Assembly (NCBI GenBank): GCA_946406115.1
Contig: OX291544.1
Coordinates: 26,801,521 to 26,865,520 of the forward strand
DNA from: Apoda limacodes
Lineage: Eukaryota > Arthropoda > Insecta > Lepidoptera > Limacodidae
Length of the DNA: 64,000 nucleotides
Direction: 5' to 3'
Of this stretch, positions 1 to 12,370 are shown piece by piece; position 1 is the first letter of the stretch; every line of letters begins with the position of its first letter. The position numbers and the translations under genes are program-made. The notes beneath the pieces were generated by a model. The model did not search any database and was not told where the DNA came from. It saw only the letters and a program-made list of their open reading frames with translations.

Positions 1-2577
1 AACGCCTCCTCTACAGACGAAGCACCCGTACAAATATCGTCTACGTAAGCGTCAGAAGGGACGACAGAAGCTGCGCGCGGGAAATTTTGACGCCTACGAT
101 CAGCCAAGTGTAGCAACGAGCGAATTGCTATAAACGAGCTCGACTTTAGCCTGTAGGTATTGGTATTGAGCTCATAAACAACCAATGGAGTGGCCGGATC
201 CTCTCTCCACAAAATGAGCTGAAACCGCCTATCTTCAGGGTGTATCATGACCTGACGGAACATCATCTTAATGTCAGCCACAAACACAACTTGGTGGCGA
301 CGAAAACCAGTCAAGATGTCCGAGATGTCTACCTGAAGCTTAGGTCCCGACATCAAGCAGTCGTAGGCGCCGACCCATCGAACAACACGCGTAGCTTACC
401 ATTTTTAAGGACGGCGTGATTTGGAACAAAATAATGTTCGTTGCCTTCCAACTCGAACTGCGAAACCGACATGTGACCTAGAGATTCGTATTGACGCATA
501 AAATCCACGTATTTTGTGCGGAATTCTCTATCACGACGCATCCGGCGCTCCATGAATAATAACCTTTTTTTTTTAACTATTTTTCAGGAGTCACCCAGGC
601 GCGGACGAGGGGATAAGAAAGGCAGTCGAGTGAAAAACCGGCCAGAATTTAGACGACCCGTATTGGCGAGAAAATACGACTCGCACTCGTCGTCGACTGG
701 TCGAGTCCGTGACGCCGGGGGGGGGCTCTTCGATTTCCCAAAAGCGCTGAAGGGAGTCAGCGAGCGAGAGTCCCACTTGCACCGACGAATTCGTTGACGC
801 CTGAGCGGCGAGAGAATGTGCTGAGCCCATTATAACAGATCCGAGATCAGTCGGAACAGCGACCAACGCACCTGGCTGAAGTAACATGGCCTTGTCCAGT
901 CCGAGTAATCCAAGGACATCAGCCCAATCAGAAGTTCCACAGGACCTGGTAGGTGGAACCTTTCATCGGCCAACTGCAGACTGGACGAGAGATCCAGCAC
1001 GTCCGTCGGAAGGGGCACCTGAGGGTGATGACCTAAAATATCCCTCACGACAACAGCTCCTAGATGATACTGCATGCTAGGATGGAGCAAAGAGGAAAAG
1101 GAAAACAAGACTATACCCACGACGTTATCCACCCGTAGACCTCCTACTCCAGAAATCCCATGAGTCCGCGAACTTACCTGTAAGCGGAGACGCTTCACCA
1201 GCCACAGAGACATGAGACACCCCTGACGCCTGAGTCCTCATAATGCCCCACGCTTGAACTCGTATAAGCATACGGGTCCCATGTTGACATAAGTGGCTGC
1301 TGAGACGCGCGTGCCACTGGGCCCCGCCCCCCCTCAACTCGCGAGTAGCTCGAGGACGCTCCGCGATAGGGAGGGGCAGAGACTCATAATCCGGATAACG
1401 TGCCCGCTCCGCAATACCCACTTGAGCGGAGGGGGCACGGGAGGGTGGTGACCGACGATCACGAACGGGGAAGATCAATGTCGCACTGGGAACGAGGGCG
1501 ATTGGGTTTGATTCAGCGGTGACAAACCCCCGCCCGTGCGAGCCGTAGACACACCTGCATGAGTCATCCGAGGACCATCCTCTCGGATGGGCATACATAA
1601 GTCGGGGTGGCGACCCCCACCACACTTTATACAAGGTCGCGGCTGATGACAGTTTTTGCCTAGGTGCTCCCCCAAACAATAGTAACATAGGCCTAGCCTA
1701 CGGGTCAGAAATCGTTTTCGGGCCACCCCAGATTTTCTGAACTGGTGGCAATCCAGAATGGTGTGTCCCGGTTCGTAACACACCCCACCCCGTTCAGTCC
1801 GTTCAACTGTCAAAATTCTGGGGGTCGAAACGACCCGGTACCTCGCGATGTCCCGGGACAGTTACAGGGAATTTTAGACGTCTCAACGCATTTGTCGCCA
1901 CCAAAATAGGGTTAACTAGGTCCGACCGCAGCTGGTTAACCGATGACATATGAGGAATACCTAAAATGGCAGCTATATGTGTATCCGCAATGCGACGGTT
2001 ATTTTGGTACCACTTTACTAATAGCTCCCTGGCCATATTACAATTGACATCGGTGATGTCCAAATGTTTCACTAAACAGAGAGGCTCACCCCTGATCGAC
2101 GTTAAAAGGTAACTTAATTTTTGTGAGTCAGATAAGTCAGTCCGTCGGTGCACAATGCTACCAAAAAGTGTGATAAAATTAGTCCACTCATTCAATGATC
2201 CGCTAAAATTAGGAATAATCCAAGGTTGGCCACCGTTCGTTGCATTTTTGTTCCGAAACCTCCTTCCTACTTGCCGGCTGCGGGGTAGCCTCTAATTTCA
2301 ACACAGCCTCGTTAACCTCTTCCACTACTGACATACAAAAATCATCATCAGAATTTACCGCCTTTAGGATAGTCTCGTCATCTGTTAACGATAAGAGACC
2401 CTGGTATGCCTGATCCGGCTCACTGACTCTTGTCGGTAACTGTGCCGCTCTTTGTTTTAATGCAAACATCCTATCTTCCCGTTTTACCAATCCACATGTA
2501 AACCACCGTGTGAGATTGGTTAAAACAGCTTTGTGCTCCTTGACCGATGACGTCATTTTATATAATGAAATTAACAC
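1..2577 (-). pseudogene. BEL/Pao LTR retrotransposon gag-pol, broken and cut by the window edge
   Basis: Read on the minus strand the stretch gives, in order, Pao-type gag (2577 down to about 1800), a zinc-knuckle region near 1600-1700 with CX2CX3HX4C and CX2CX4HX3C spacing, a retropepsin-like/A17 region (about 1213-590, ending in FWEIEEPP, a signature of Pao polyproteins), and reverse transcriptase (553 down to 1) with the YFVPNHAVLKNGKLRV segment and a YVDDI catalytic box at about 34-48. Frames change several times, for example near 2200 where the gag frame shifts, so no intact polyprotein is possible. The remainder of RT, RNase H and integrase would lie beyond base 1. Family assignment rests on recognised motifs; the identity is firm, the exact domain borders are not. 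Confidence 0.85.
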
Positions 2578-3575
2578 ACAATCAAACTAAAACAGAACCA
2601 CAAACAAACGACTCTGTTTGTTATATATACAGTTTGTTACAGCAACCAATTTGATAGCGCAAAAGTATAAACCCCAAAAAAACCAACTACAATGTACAAA
2701 TCCCCGAATTAACAATTACACAAATAAATACGTTAACTTACAATCCGTCATGAAACAACAATATTTGAAGCCTATTTTTTCCGATCTATTTGTACCGCAA
2801 CAACAAAAAAAGTAGGTAAGTATAAGCTAATATTATTAAGTCCGACGAACGATTCGATAACAAGACCTTACCTGCCTAAGCGACGTGACCCCGAAGTCAC
2901 GATTTGTAAATTTATTTTACTGTAAATTCGATGAAAACAAACTAACCGTAAATTTAAAATAATTTGTAATGCGATCCAAACAAAAACAAACGAAAGTGGC
3001 CCGAACTACACTCTAATCTACCAGAAAACTGGATCGTTAAAACTGGGCCAATGTACGCCCTAAGGAAAATAACATCGTACAGTAATTAACAAGGACTTAC
3101 CGGTTTTGGCGTTATATGTTTTTCACTAACTTTGTGTAAAAAAGAGGTGTGGTGAGTTAAGTGATTGCTTATGTGTGTGTTAATTGTTTTTCTGAAATAT
3201 TAGCTCACAAGTCACAACGATCACAGCCGCGACGTGCCAAAGATAATATGTGTCTAACGTGACGTCGCGCACGGAGTTAGCAAAGAATGAATGCCTAGCT
3301 CAACCGATCCGAATGCCAACTAGATGATTCATTCTTTCGCGAACAAGTATTAATTTTTAAAACCTGGTAAAAAATTAAAAAGCAGCCGAAAATAGACGTT
3401 TAAATTTTGTTAATGTAAACAATTTTTATTTTACACTTGTACCAACAAAGTACTAACTAAAGTCTTAACTAAAATATCATATTATTATAACTTATATTAA
3501 AGACAGTGAATTTTCATAAGCCTGTAAATCTTTTTAACACTGTATAATTATTTATTGCATATTATTTCCTTCATG
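2578..3575. other. non-coding stretch upstream of the BEL/Pao gag; possible 5' LTR not delimited
   Basis: No gene is recognisable. Because the retroelement reads leftwards, its leader and 5' LTR should lie here, but no second LTR is in the window for comparison and I could not identify a convincing primer-binding site. The sequence is AT-rich with poly-A/T runs. Confidence 0.3.
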
Positions 3576-3751
3576 GTGCTCGAGTTGATCAAATGCAGTC
3601 AATGGCTGGGTTGGCTGCGAGTCTGCATAAGTTTTCTGTAGAGCCGCCTACTGCAGCCACCAAGCGATAGCTGAAAGTGGACCCCAAACAAAATGTCGTT
3701 TTAGAGGGAGTTCCACTTAAGCTTATTCTGAGAAACAACAGAGCGATTTGA
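3576..3751 (+). pseudogene. orphan terminal exon of a CYP6-like cytochrome P450 (broken)
   Basis: From the second base of a split Gly codon the frame reads GARVDQMQSMAGLAASLHKF, then SVEPPTAATKR, a TAG stop at 3668-3670, and then LKVDPKQNVVLEGVPLKLIL to a natural stop at 3749-3751. This matches, residue for residue in its layout, the last exon of the intact P450 in this window (GARLGQMQSLAGLAAILQKF at 15158 downward), including the phase-1 split Gly. Besides the premature stop, the acceptor AG expected at 3574-3575 is TG. No upstream exon with a haem-binding Cys is visible in front of it; that region is occupied by the BEL/Pao element. It is a relic of a tandem P450 paralogue in opposite orientation to the intact gene. 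Confidence 0.85.
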
Positions 3752-4746
3752 AGACTTAAATAGTATTGGAACTGTTGGATAGGCTATAAACTAAATGCAA
3801 ACATTAATTTGTTTATTTTGAGCGAAAACGTAAATTTCTCAATGACAAACCTCTCATTTATATATACCAAAAATAAAGATTGTATGTCCGCCATCTTAAC
3901 GTTAACCGCCGTCAATATTTTTTGCTAAAATCTCCAAAGTTCCATAAGTTTTACTTAATATTTTGATGTATAAAAAAAAAAAAGGAGCTCGGCGTTTTAG
4001 GCTAAATGAGATTCAAAAAATCCATCATTTTTCAATAATTTTGCAAATTTACCGGATTACCTTATAAAACCAAAAACCTCGAACACTAAATTTTTTGTTC
4101 TTTTTTAATCGAAAGACGAAAAAAAATGGCAAATCAATTTTGTATAAAATGATTGTACGGCGTTCACCCTTAATATTTTTCTTCTTAATTATTCTTATAA
4201 AGATTACAGCAAAACTTATGAAATATTGGGCATCAGGTTAAGAGGATAGACAATTTTCTGGAAAAGTTTTTGGAACTTTGGACTCTTGCATTTTTTTTTA
4301 AATGCATAGTTTTGCAATAAACTGCGAAAAACAAAAATTACATGCATATAATTAAACATTGGTGAGGTAGTCAAGAAGCAAGTGAAATTTTATGTTCGGC
4401 AATATATTTTTTTTGCATATTTTGGCGATTTTAATTCCGGCGGACTACATTGAGAAATAAATTTACTTAATAAACACATACATCCGTTACTACGAGATAG
4501 CGATGACGTCATAGATATAACATTATTGAGGCCTCCGTCTAGCTGTGGACTTCCTCCGAGTGAAACGACAACGGCAATGACCAAGGCTCTATACCGTCTT
4601 ATATTCATTACGTATACAAAGGTACTGCAAAATTGCTCTTTATATAACACTCACCGCATGTGCGCCCCGTAAGTATATATGTATACATAGGTGTACCTAT
4701 GTACAACAGTGAATAGCAGTTGCTGGTGAATAGCGTGTTTTAAATA
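3752..4746. other. AT-rich intergenic stretch, nothing recognised
   Basis: Only short chance frames and homopolymer runs are seen. A TATA-like run (around 4640) and TATATATGTATACATA (4672-4687) precede the possible exon at 4747. Confidence 0.4.
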
Positions 4747-4798
4747 TGAATAAACAAAGTGCATTTATTAATGAAGAAAGTGATGAAAAAATAGTGAA
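4747..4798 (+). other. possible first coding exon (19 codons) with splice donor
   Basis: An ATG at 4747 opens a short acidic frame (MNKQSAFINEESDEKIVKGN) that runs into AATGA followed by GTGAGT, a good insect 5' splice site. TATA-like sequence lies about 70-110 bp upstream. No protein family is recognised. It may pair with the open segment at about 6762-6954 on the same strand, but no spliced frame could be shown. It could equally be chance. Confidence 0.2.
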
Positions 4799-5369
4799 AG
4801 GAAATGAGTGAGTACTCTATATACATACATTTTTTTTGAATTTATATATAATACTGCTATAAAAATAACCTAAATTTATTGATATTAAAATGAGCGAGTG
4901 TATAGGTAACACACATTAATGCCGCGCAGAGAAAGTATATATGATATAAGGGTGAATGAGCCATATGTCAGCCCCCTCCCTTTTTTTTAAATTTAAATTG
5001 TAACTACGTTCTCATAATAAACAATAACCTAAGACTCTTACTCGGTTCTTGGAGCTAGTAAACATGTTTTTGTGAATTTTGTGGTATTTTCCAAATATCA
5101 GTCACCTTGGATGTAATAACAGCCTCATGCGTACCAAACATCAGCCTAGCATTTTTTCGTGATTTTTTCATACTACTACTAGCTTTTATCCGCTACTTCG
5201 CCTGCGTGGGATTCTTACGTGAACCTCCCAACTAACACAACAGGTGACATATGAGTTATATATTAGAACCGAGTATTACCTAAGGTGAAAATTACAGCCA
5301 TTCTCAAATGGTATATAGGTGCAGGCAACCCATATGCCACCCTAATAGCACAAAAAGGAGAAAAATTGC

Positions 5370-6640
5370 AGCCTATTTTTGGTTCTAAACAGGTTCCTTA
5401 ATAGTTTAAATTATACTCTGTAGTGGAAATTAGAACCGTGGGTGTAAGTTGTGCGTAGCGAATAAGTAATTGAATTAAAAACGATTTCGTTTATTCATCA
5501 GGTGATAAAGAAGTGCTAAAACAATGTTCGAGTGCAAAATCTAATTATTAATTATTTGAAATAAAATCCAAAAGTAACTCTGAGTGCGACTCGCGTGTAA
5601 TTAGGTAAATCCTATCGTGTTTCTATTTATTACAAGGTAACTTTAATGTTTTAGCATTTAGTTATCATAAAAGTCGTTGCGATTTATTTTTTAATGTCAA
5701 TTATATATGATATTTCTTTATAGATTTTCACGCGCCTTACATTAGATTAAGTTTCTTACTATAATAAATTAAAAAGGAAATATAATTATAACCTCACTGT
5801 TCTATTGTTTTCAAAACAAGTGATTTTAGTTATTTAAATTTTATTATATTGTTAAATTACATCAGTTACAAGTACCACAGTTGTAGTTAGGTGTCAATAA
5901 CATAATGTCGTATCCAAACTTTCACAATTTTAAAGACTCCATTTTGAAGACATGGTTTGCATCTTACAGTTCTAATCTTCACTTATTTACGCCTCATTTA
6001 GCACCATGAGGTTTAAAAATCACCTATTTGCATACTGTGAATGCAATTGAGTAAATGTTATAACCAAAAGTAATTTTAAGAACTAAAAGATCCTTAGTAG
6101 TTCAAAATAAGTCATAATCGCTTATTTTGGTACTTTAAGTTGGCCTTCTGAAACTTATTTATGCGTTAGGGCGAGTGATCAGTGCACAGTAGCACTTAGA
6201 CTTACAGCAACTATAGGTTCTAAAAGAGCCCGAACATAACCCAGTTTAGCACTACAGGTGGCAGGACAATCCTTTACACCACCTATTTGAAACTTTAAGT
6301 GCCATATTGGGATTTAATCTAACTTATTTCTAAAAGTTGCATATCAGTGATTTTAAAACGTTATTTGCTACCACTGGTGCTACATTAGTGGTAAATATAG
6401 CTTATTTACAGTGAATGGTAGCAATTTCAGCTGTATGCCACCACAAGACCTATAGGGGAAACTAAATACATACCTATGCAACTGCGAGTGAATTTAAGTA
6501 CTCATTTGCATCTTCGAGACCACCTTACAACTGAAAGATTTTTCTGGCACTGATATACTACCTATTTAGAACTAAAAGCCGTAAAATAAGCTGTAAAAAT
6601 CACTCATGTGCTAGTTGGGCTCTGATTTAACAGAGTTAAA
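5370..6640. repeat. degenerate, loosely periodic repeat region
   Basis: Variants of one phrase recur at irregular spacing: CACCTATTTGCATACTG (about 6022), CGCTTATTTTGGTACTTTAAG (about 6119), CACCTATTTGAAACTTTAAG (about 6281), AGCTTATTTACAG (about 6400) and CTACCTATTTAGAACTAAAAG (about 6560), usually with CC, GGC or GCC nearby. This suggests an old tandem array or a decayed element. No gene is seen here. Confidence 0.3.
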
Positions 6641-6761
6641 AAGTATTCTGTGTAAGTCTTTGGTAATATCGTTCTTTTTGTTAAAATTTTTTGAATGATT
6701 AATTGTTTTGGTGTATGATTACACAATTTATACCTAATTATTTGAACCTATTATTTATACC

Positions 6762-6954
6762 TAGCTATTTTCGTTTTCTTTCGGAAAAGTTAAATTTGAA
6801 ATTAATAATGTTCCACAAGAATCCACAACAAAATATGGGACCACCATTGACGCGGTATTTTCCAGATATTTAGAGGATATCAAGTCTCAAACTTATGTTT
6901 CTTATTTCAGTTACCATAAACCTATAGTTTCAATGATAAAAATTCCTGTGTTGT
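6762..6954 (+). other. open segment with protein-like composition, family unknown
   Basis: A frame opens after a stop near 6761 and reads to TAA at 6952-6954. Its last 40 residues (TTKYGTTIDAVFSRYLEDIK, then SQTYVSYFSYHKPIVS) have the look of a conserved domain rather than random translation of AT-rich DNA. There is no ATG at its head; CTTTCGGAAAAG just before residue 7 could act as a splice acceptor. I cannot name the family. It may be the last exon of a decayed gene or transposon that starts at 4747. Confidence 0.3.
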
Positions 6955-7269
6955 AAGATTTTTAGATAAAAAAAATTTATAAACGATATTAACTTCTCAT
7001 TTACCAAATAAAAGAAAAAAAAATGTTTTTTTATCGCTCACCACGCTCAAAAAGTGTAATTTGAATTAATATCAAAGAAAACTTGAATTAATATCTGAGA
7101 ACTGCATAAATAAAAAAAAAAAATTTTTACCGCGGCAGTCCCCGAGTGCCACTGTTCTTTTTTTTTGTAAATACATACATATTATACGCCCCACGATTCA
7201 GCAGGACAACTAAATCTAAATCGAAGACTTACAAGAGAAGCTTGTAGCGTAATATTACTGAACATCCAG

Positions 7270-8045
7270 GAATATTATATTTTAGCTTCTGCCCGCGGAT
7301 CGCCCGCTCAAAATTTGGTTATCGGCTTGAGATTCTTACGAGTATGCAAACTCCTTAAATTGATTATTCTAAATAAGTTTGTTATAGCAAGCTATAGCTG
7401 CAGCTATGGTTTTTTTGTGAAATTTAGTAATAGTTACTCCTGCGGGAAGTTTTGGATTTTCCGGGATAAAAAGTAGCCTTTGTCCTTCTTTAACTATCCC
7501 TTTGCAAAATTTTAGCTCAGTTAAATGCTCCATTGCGGCAGGATTGAGTTTTTTACTCATTATAGTTATTCCCGCGGGAACTTTTGAATTTTCTGTGATG
7601 AAAAAAACCTATGTGCTATTTCTTACCTAACCTATATGTGTGTTTCATCCCGATCTAGCCAGCGGGTAAAACGTGATTGAGTTACAAATAACCAAACATC
7701 CTAACTTTCGCATTTATATTATTAATGGGATACATGGTAATTAGGGATAGCTGGTAATAAATTAATTTTGCCAGCGGCTCTAACCGCCCCCTAAATTTGG
7801 TTATCGGCGTGGGAGTCTTACGTCAGCTCCTTAATTATACTAATTAAGTTTGCTATAACAAACTATAGTTTGGTTATATTTATTCCCGCGGAAACTTCTG
7901 AATTTTGCGGGATAAAAACTTCTTATCCTATGTCCTTTCCCATACCAAATTTAATCTTAATCGGTCCATGTATGAGTGACTTATGAACTAACAAACAGAC
8001 AGGCAAACCAACTTTCGCATTTATAATATTTATAGGATTCGGGGA
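7270..8045 (+). repeat. two copies of a lepidopteran interspersed repeat (SINE or LINE-tail type)
   Basis: Copy one begins about 7270 with AGCTTCTGCCCGCGG followed by CGCCCGC, AATTTGGTTATCGGC, the GGGATAAAAAG...CCTTTGTCC block and ends near 7735 with CTTTCGCATTTATATTATTA. Copy two begins about 7770 with the AACCGCCCC/AATTTGGTTATCGGC block and ends near 8040 with CAGACAGGCAAACCAACTTTCGCATTTATAATATTTATAGG-type sequence. The same head phrase (TAGCTTTTGCCCGCGG) recurs at about 5180, 13197 and 18520. No coding content. Confidence 0.6.
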
Positions 8046-8784
8046 TAAGTGTCATGATCGAATATAAAAAAACCAGCCAAGTGCGAGTTGGATTCGCGCA
8101 CCGAGTGTTCCGTATCTACCATAGATATGGGATGTATAAAATAAACTGGATCTCTGTGGATGCACATAAATAATAAGCTCAAAAAAAAGACGTCATCGTT
8201 TTGTCAAGCCCTTGCGTAACCAAACATTTTACTATTTCAGTTAAAATATCTGTAACTAGAACCTTTCTTTATGAAATCATTTCACGTTTTACAAAGTAAA
8301 GCAATGTTATTACGTAAAAACTGTTTTCTGAGCCAATTTTTAACTGAAATTGGACAAAATATGGTTTGAAACGTATACTTCATATTTACGTGTAAAACGT
8401 ATGATTGTCCGGGTTATTTATTCCTTTGACATAACTATTAGCTAAACAACAAGACACCATGACTGAGCACTACACTTTTTAGTCCTTTCTTTTTAGGACT
8501 CTCGTGATAATTATGTAAACACGTAATAATAATAATAATAATATTCTTTATTGCGCATATAGAAAACAAAACAATTAAACAATAAAAGTAATATCAAATT
8601 GGTGGTCTTATCGCTAATGAGCGATCTCTTCCAGACAACCTTTGGGTAGAGGAGACATTAAAAAATTATTGAGTAGAATGTGCTAACTAAAACTTAACAA
8701 TATAAGTATACATTTATAGCAATAGCTAAAGTTTTATACATATGAATAATAAATAATACTAATACGTACAAACATCTAAACAAA

Positions 8785-8788
<4 letters not shown>

Positions 8789-8829
<41 letters not shown>
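8789..8829. repeat. (AT)n microsatellite
   Basis: About twenty uninterrupted AT dinucleotides inside the 3' UTR of the non-LTR element. Confidence 0.95.
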
Positions 8830-8834
<5 letters not shown>

Positions 8835-8919
8835 CATAACAAAAAATAAAAATAAAAAAATACACAAACTACATACATCTTAAATAATATAGATGAATAA
8901 ACAGTGTTGATGAGACAGC

Positions 8920-11815
8920 TTAAATTTTTAAGTAATGTGTAATTACAAGATTTTTAAATATTCTTAAAGTTTGTGCTTTTTTGACATCAAAGGGTAAACT
9001 ATTCCATAGCCTTATGGCTGTGACAGTGAATGAGTCATTATATGCTTGCGAATAATGTGTTGGGGTTTTCAGCATCATGTTTGTAGTGGCGCGATGAGCT
9101 GTAGACCCTATAAAATTGAAACGCTCTTTCAAGTATAACGGAGTAGACGGATTGAACAGTACGTTGTAGAGAAGAAACAGAAAATGAGTATTCCGGCGAA
9201 GGCGAATTGGGAGCCACTTGAGTTTTAATCGAAATTCGGATATATGATCATATTTACGTAAACCAAATATGTATCTAATACATAGGTTCTGGAGTCGCTC
9301 AAGCTTATTTAATTGCTCCTCAGTAAGGTCAAGATAGCTAGCATCCGCATAATCAAGGACAGGTAGCAGTAGTGATTTAGCCAGTGCAATTTTAGTGGCA
9401 ATGGGCAAGAAGTTACGCAATCTGCTAATGGATTTAGCTGTAGCAAATATTTTTCTGCTAACTTCTTTTAATTGTGGTTCCCACGAAAATGTCTGGTCTA
9501 TGATGATGCCCAAGTTTTTTACAGCCTCGCTATATGGAATGACTGTTCCATTAATACTCACTTTAGGAAGATTTTGTAAATTAATCTTAGATATCATTCT
9601 TGAAGTACCCATAATGATAAGTTGCGTTTTATTTGGATTTACGTTTAGACCGTAAGAGGTACTCCAATCCATAATGCGAGCAAGATCGTTATTTATAATC
9701 GCAACTGCACTTCTTAGTTCACTAACTGGAGCCTGAGTATTTGAACATCTTCTGCATATAGATGGTAGAGAGAAGATAAATTAGATGTTATATTATTAAT
9801 GAAAATAGCAAAGAGAAGTGGAGACAACACGCCACCTTGCGGGACACTAGCATTGGTGTAGCACCAAGTAGAGAAGGAATCATGCACCTTGATCCGCTGC
9901 CGGCGCCCACGCAAGTAACTTTGAAACCAGTCGATTGCTGTTGGAGATATGTTAAGAGAACTTAAAAGTGAAAGTAGTATATCAAAGTCAACAGTGTTAA
10001 AGGCGTTGCTAAAATCTAATAGTGTTAGCACTGTGACTTTTCTGTTTTCTATACCGAGACGAATGTCATCAGAGATTTTGACAAGTGCAGTAACCGTACT
10101 ATGTCCAGGACGAAAACCAGATTGAAGGGGATTTAGCAAGTTATCTTTAGTGAGGAAATGACACTGCTGTTCATGAACAAGACGTTCAAGAACTTTAGAA
10201 AGGAATGGTAAGATGGATATGGGACGATAATCGGAATAACAGACAGGATTTGCTTTTTTCGGCAATGGAATAATTAATGAATCTTTCCAGGAACCTGGTA
10301 ATTCGCCAGAAGCAATAGAGTGATTAAGGATATTTGTGATGATAGGAATAATAATGTCAAGGATAGGAAGGATCATGTTACGGCTAATGCAGTCACTCCC
10401 CACAGCGTTAGAAGATATAGCGATAATGCTCTTCTTAACATCACAATCAGAAAATCGTCTTAGTAAAAAACGGAGGAAAGTCAGGAGTTGGTTTTAAGGA
10501 AAGTGAGTTCAGCGTATTTATTTTTTTGTTGCCTTCAATAGCAACATTGGAAGAAAAGTGTTGATTAAGAAGATTGACATCAATATCATGTGAAAGGGGA
10601 ATACTATTAGTCTTACCAACTCCTAATGACTTAAGAAATTTCCAGATTTTTGCTAGATCACCGTTTTCAACGGATTTATGGATATAGCGTCGTTGTGCAT
10701 CTCTACACATTCTATTGCAGCGATTTCTCAGGAGTTTATACTTAGCAAGGTTGCTTTCACAAGGGTTGGTTTTAAATTTAACTTTAGCACGATTTCTTTT
10801 AACCATCATCTGTTTAATTTCATCGGTAAGCCACTGTGCGGGTAGATGTTTTTTTTTAATCATTCGAATTGGGGCATGGGTGTAAAGGTCAGTAATGACT
10901 TTGTTAAATAATAAAATTTTCTCATCAACTGAAGATGCTTTGATAACAGCGTCCCAATTTAACTTACTAGCGTCATCGCACAGACGGTTCACATCCATTC
11001 CACTAAAATTGCGTTGCTGAAGTATTCTTGACTTAGCTTTAGGAGGACGTAATTTGTAGGATAGATAAATCAAATCGTGGTAAGAAAAGGCATCAGCAGC
11101 GCACTGACCATGTTTGTACACATGTGTTGGGGAGGAAACTATAATTAAATCTAAAAGGGAGGGTGTACAATTAGGAAAGAAATGTGTAGCTTTAAGGGGT
11201 AATATTTGTAGGTTGCATCCCTCTACAATACTGTTGAGCAGATGCCAACGTCTATCTTTTTTTAACAAACAAGTGTGGTCGTAGAGGGGTGTTAAATTTT
11301 CTAAAAGGCTTTCAAAAGAAGAAAAGTAAATAAATATGTAAATTGGGACTATAGAAAACTCCAAGAAGAATTTTGCAGCTTGCAAGTTTTACCTCAATAA
11401 AAATATGTTTGGAGGTATTAGAGGAAATTTGATCAGAAATGTTAATAATAGAGAAGGAAAAGTTAGACCTAAGATATATAGCCACACCACCACCACCTCT
11501 ATCTTTACGGTCGTTTCGAACTAACTGAAAGCCTGGCAATGAAAAAGATGTAGAAGGTAAGCAAGGTTTTAACCACGACTCCGAAACAAGGACGGCGTGA
11601 ATGTTTTTGTTATCAAAAGATGCTAGCATATCGGAGTAATGAGCGGGAATACTCTGGGCATTTATATTAACGAAATTGAAATGTTTCAGTGAGTCTGAAA
11701 AAGTGGATGTTAAAGTAGCGCTGAGAGAAGGAGAAGCATTAAAAGAACTGTCGTCACTGTTCAATCCATCTGAAGAACAAGGGAAAGAATTATTACTGTC
11801 GCTGTCACTATTCAT
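8920..11815 (-). pseudogene. ORF2 (endonuclease-reverse transcriptase) of the CR1-like element, frame-broken
   Basis: Four consecutive frames make one ancestral protein. 11815-11312 holds the start of an exo-endo-phosphatase domain (FVNINAQSI, LVSESWLKP, DRKDRGGGGVAIYLR). 11385-10447 holds its end (SLLDLIIVSSPTHV, SYHDLIYL) plus a linker. 10403-9714 holds RT motifs (LIIPLPKKANPVCYSDYRPI, SGFRPGHST, LLDFSNAFNTVD, VPQGGVLSPLLFAIFINN). 9672-8920 is the RT thumb and C-terminus (KNLGIIIDQTFSWEPQ, RLWNSLP). The catalytic box reads YAED instead of YADD, near 9750. At least three frame breaks mean it is dead. Confidence 0.85.
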
Positions 11816-12370
11816 ATATTACAATAAAATATTTATTTATATATACGTATAATATAATATAAAGACTATTAATATGTTTAATAAACAATAAAATAGAAAT
11901 ATAAAAGTATGTGTGCTCTACATACCAGCAGTCTGGTTTAGAAAAAGTACAAATTACATACAATCGAGAACATAAACAACAAAACAAAAAGTATTACTGT
12001 AACAAAAAAAAAAAAAAAAGAGAACGTAATGTCACAAAACAAGAATAAACGACATATTCGTACATGGTCTGCCTCTTTCTTTCTTGAGCAGCGTTCATGT
12101 ACTGAGTATATCTCTTTTCCACGCTATGGTGGTCTTTAGCGTAGCGAAAAAATCCTAGGTCTGTGGTACCTACCACTATTTACGTAATTGACAAACACAA
12201 ACAAAAAAAAGTTTGCCGCTAAGCGGTCACATATCCAAATACTGACCAAATGTTAAAAACAAATGTGTTACTGTTTCTCTTAGTCAAAATCTAGATGGTG
12301 CTGTACCAGTAATTTAAATATTAGATGACTCAGGCCCATCTCACACTGAGCCAGTTTTTATTATTTGTTG

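Larger units (their letters stand above)
8528..11850 (-). mobile_element. CR1-like non-LTR retrotransposon, 5'-truncated and decayed
   Basis: On the minus strand the order is endonuclease (11815-10870), reverse transcriptase (10403-9714), RT C-terminal part (9672-8920), a 3' UTR with an (AT)n run, and a 3' end at the trinucleotide repeat (TAATAATAATAA, about 8528-8545). No poly-A tail is seen, and a short microsatellite-like tail is typical of CR1-clade elements. Confidence 0.8.

Noticed and set aside
2578..3575. Defined 5' LTR for the BEL/Pao element
   Set aside because: No second LTR in the window and no clear primer-binding site, so borders would be guesswork.
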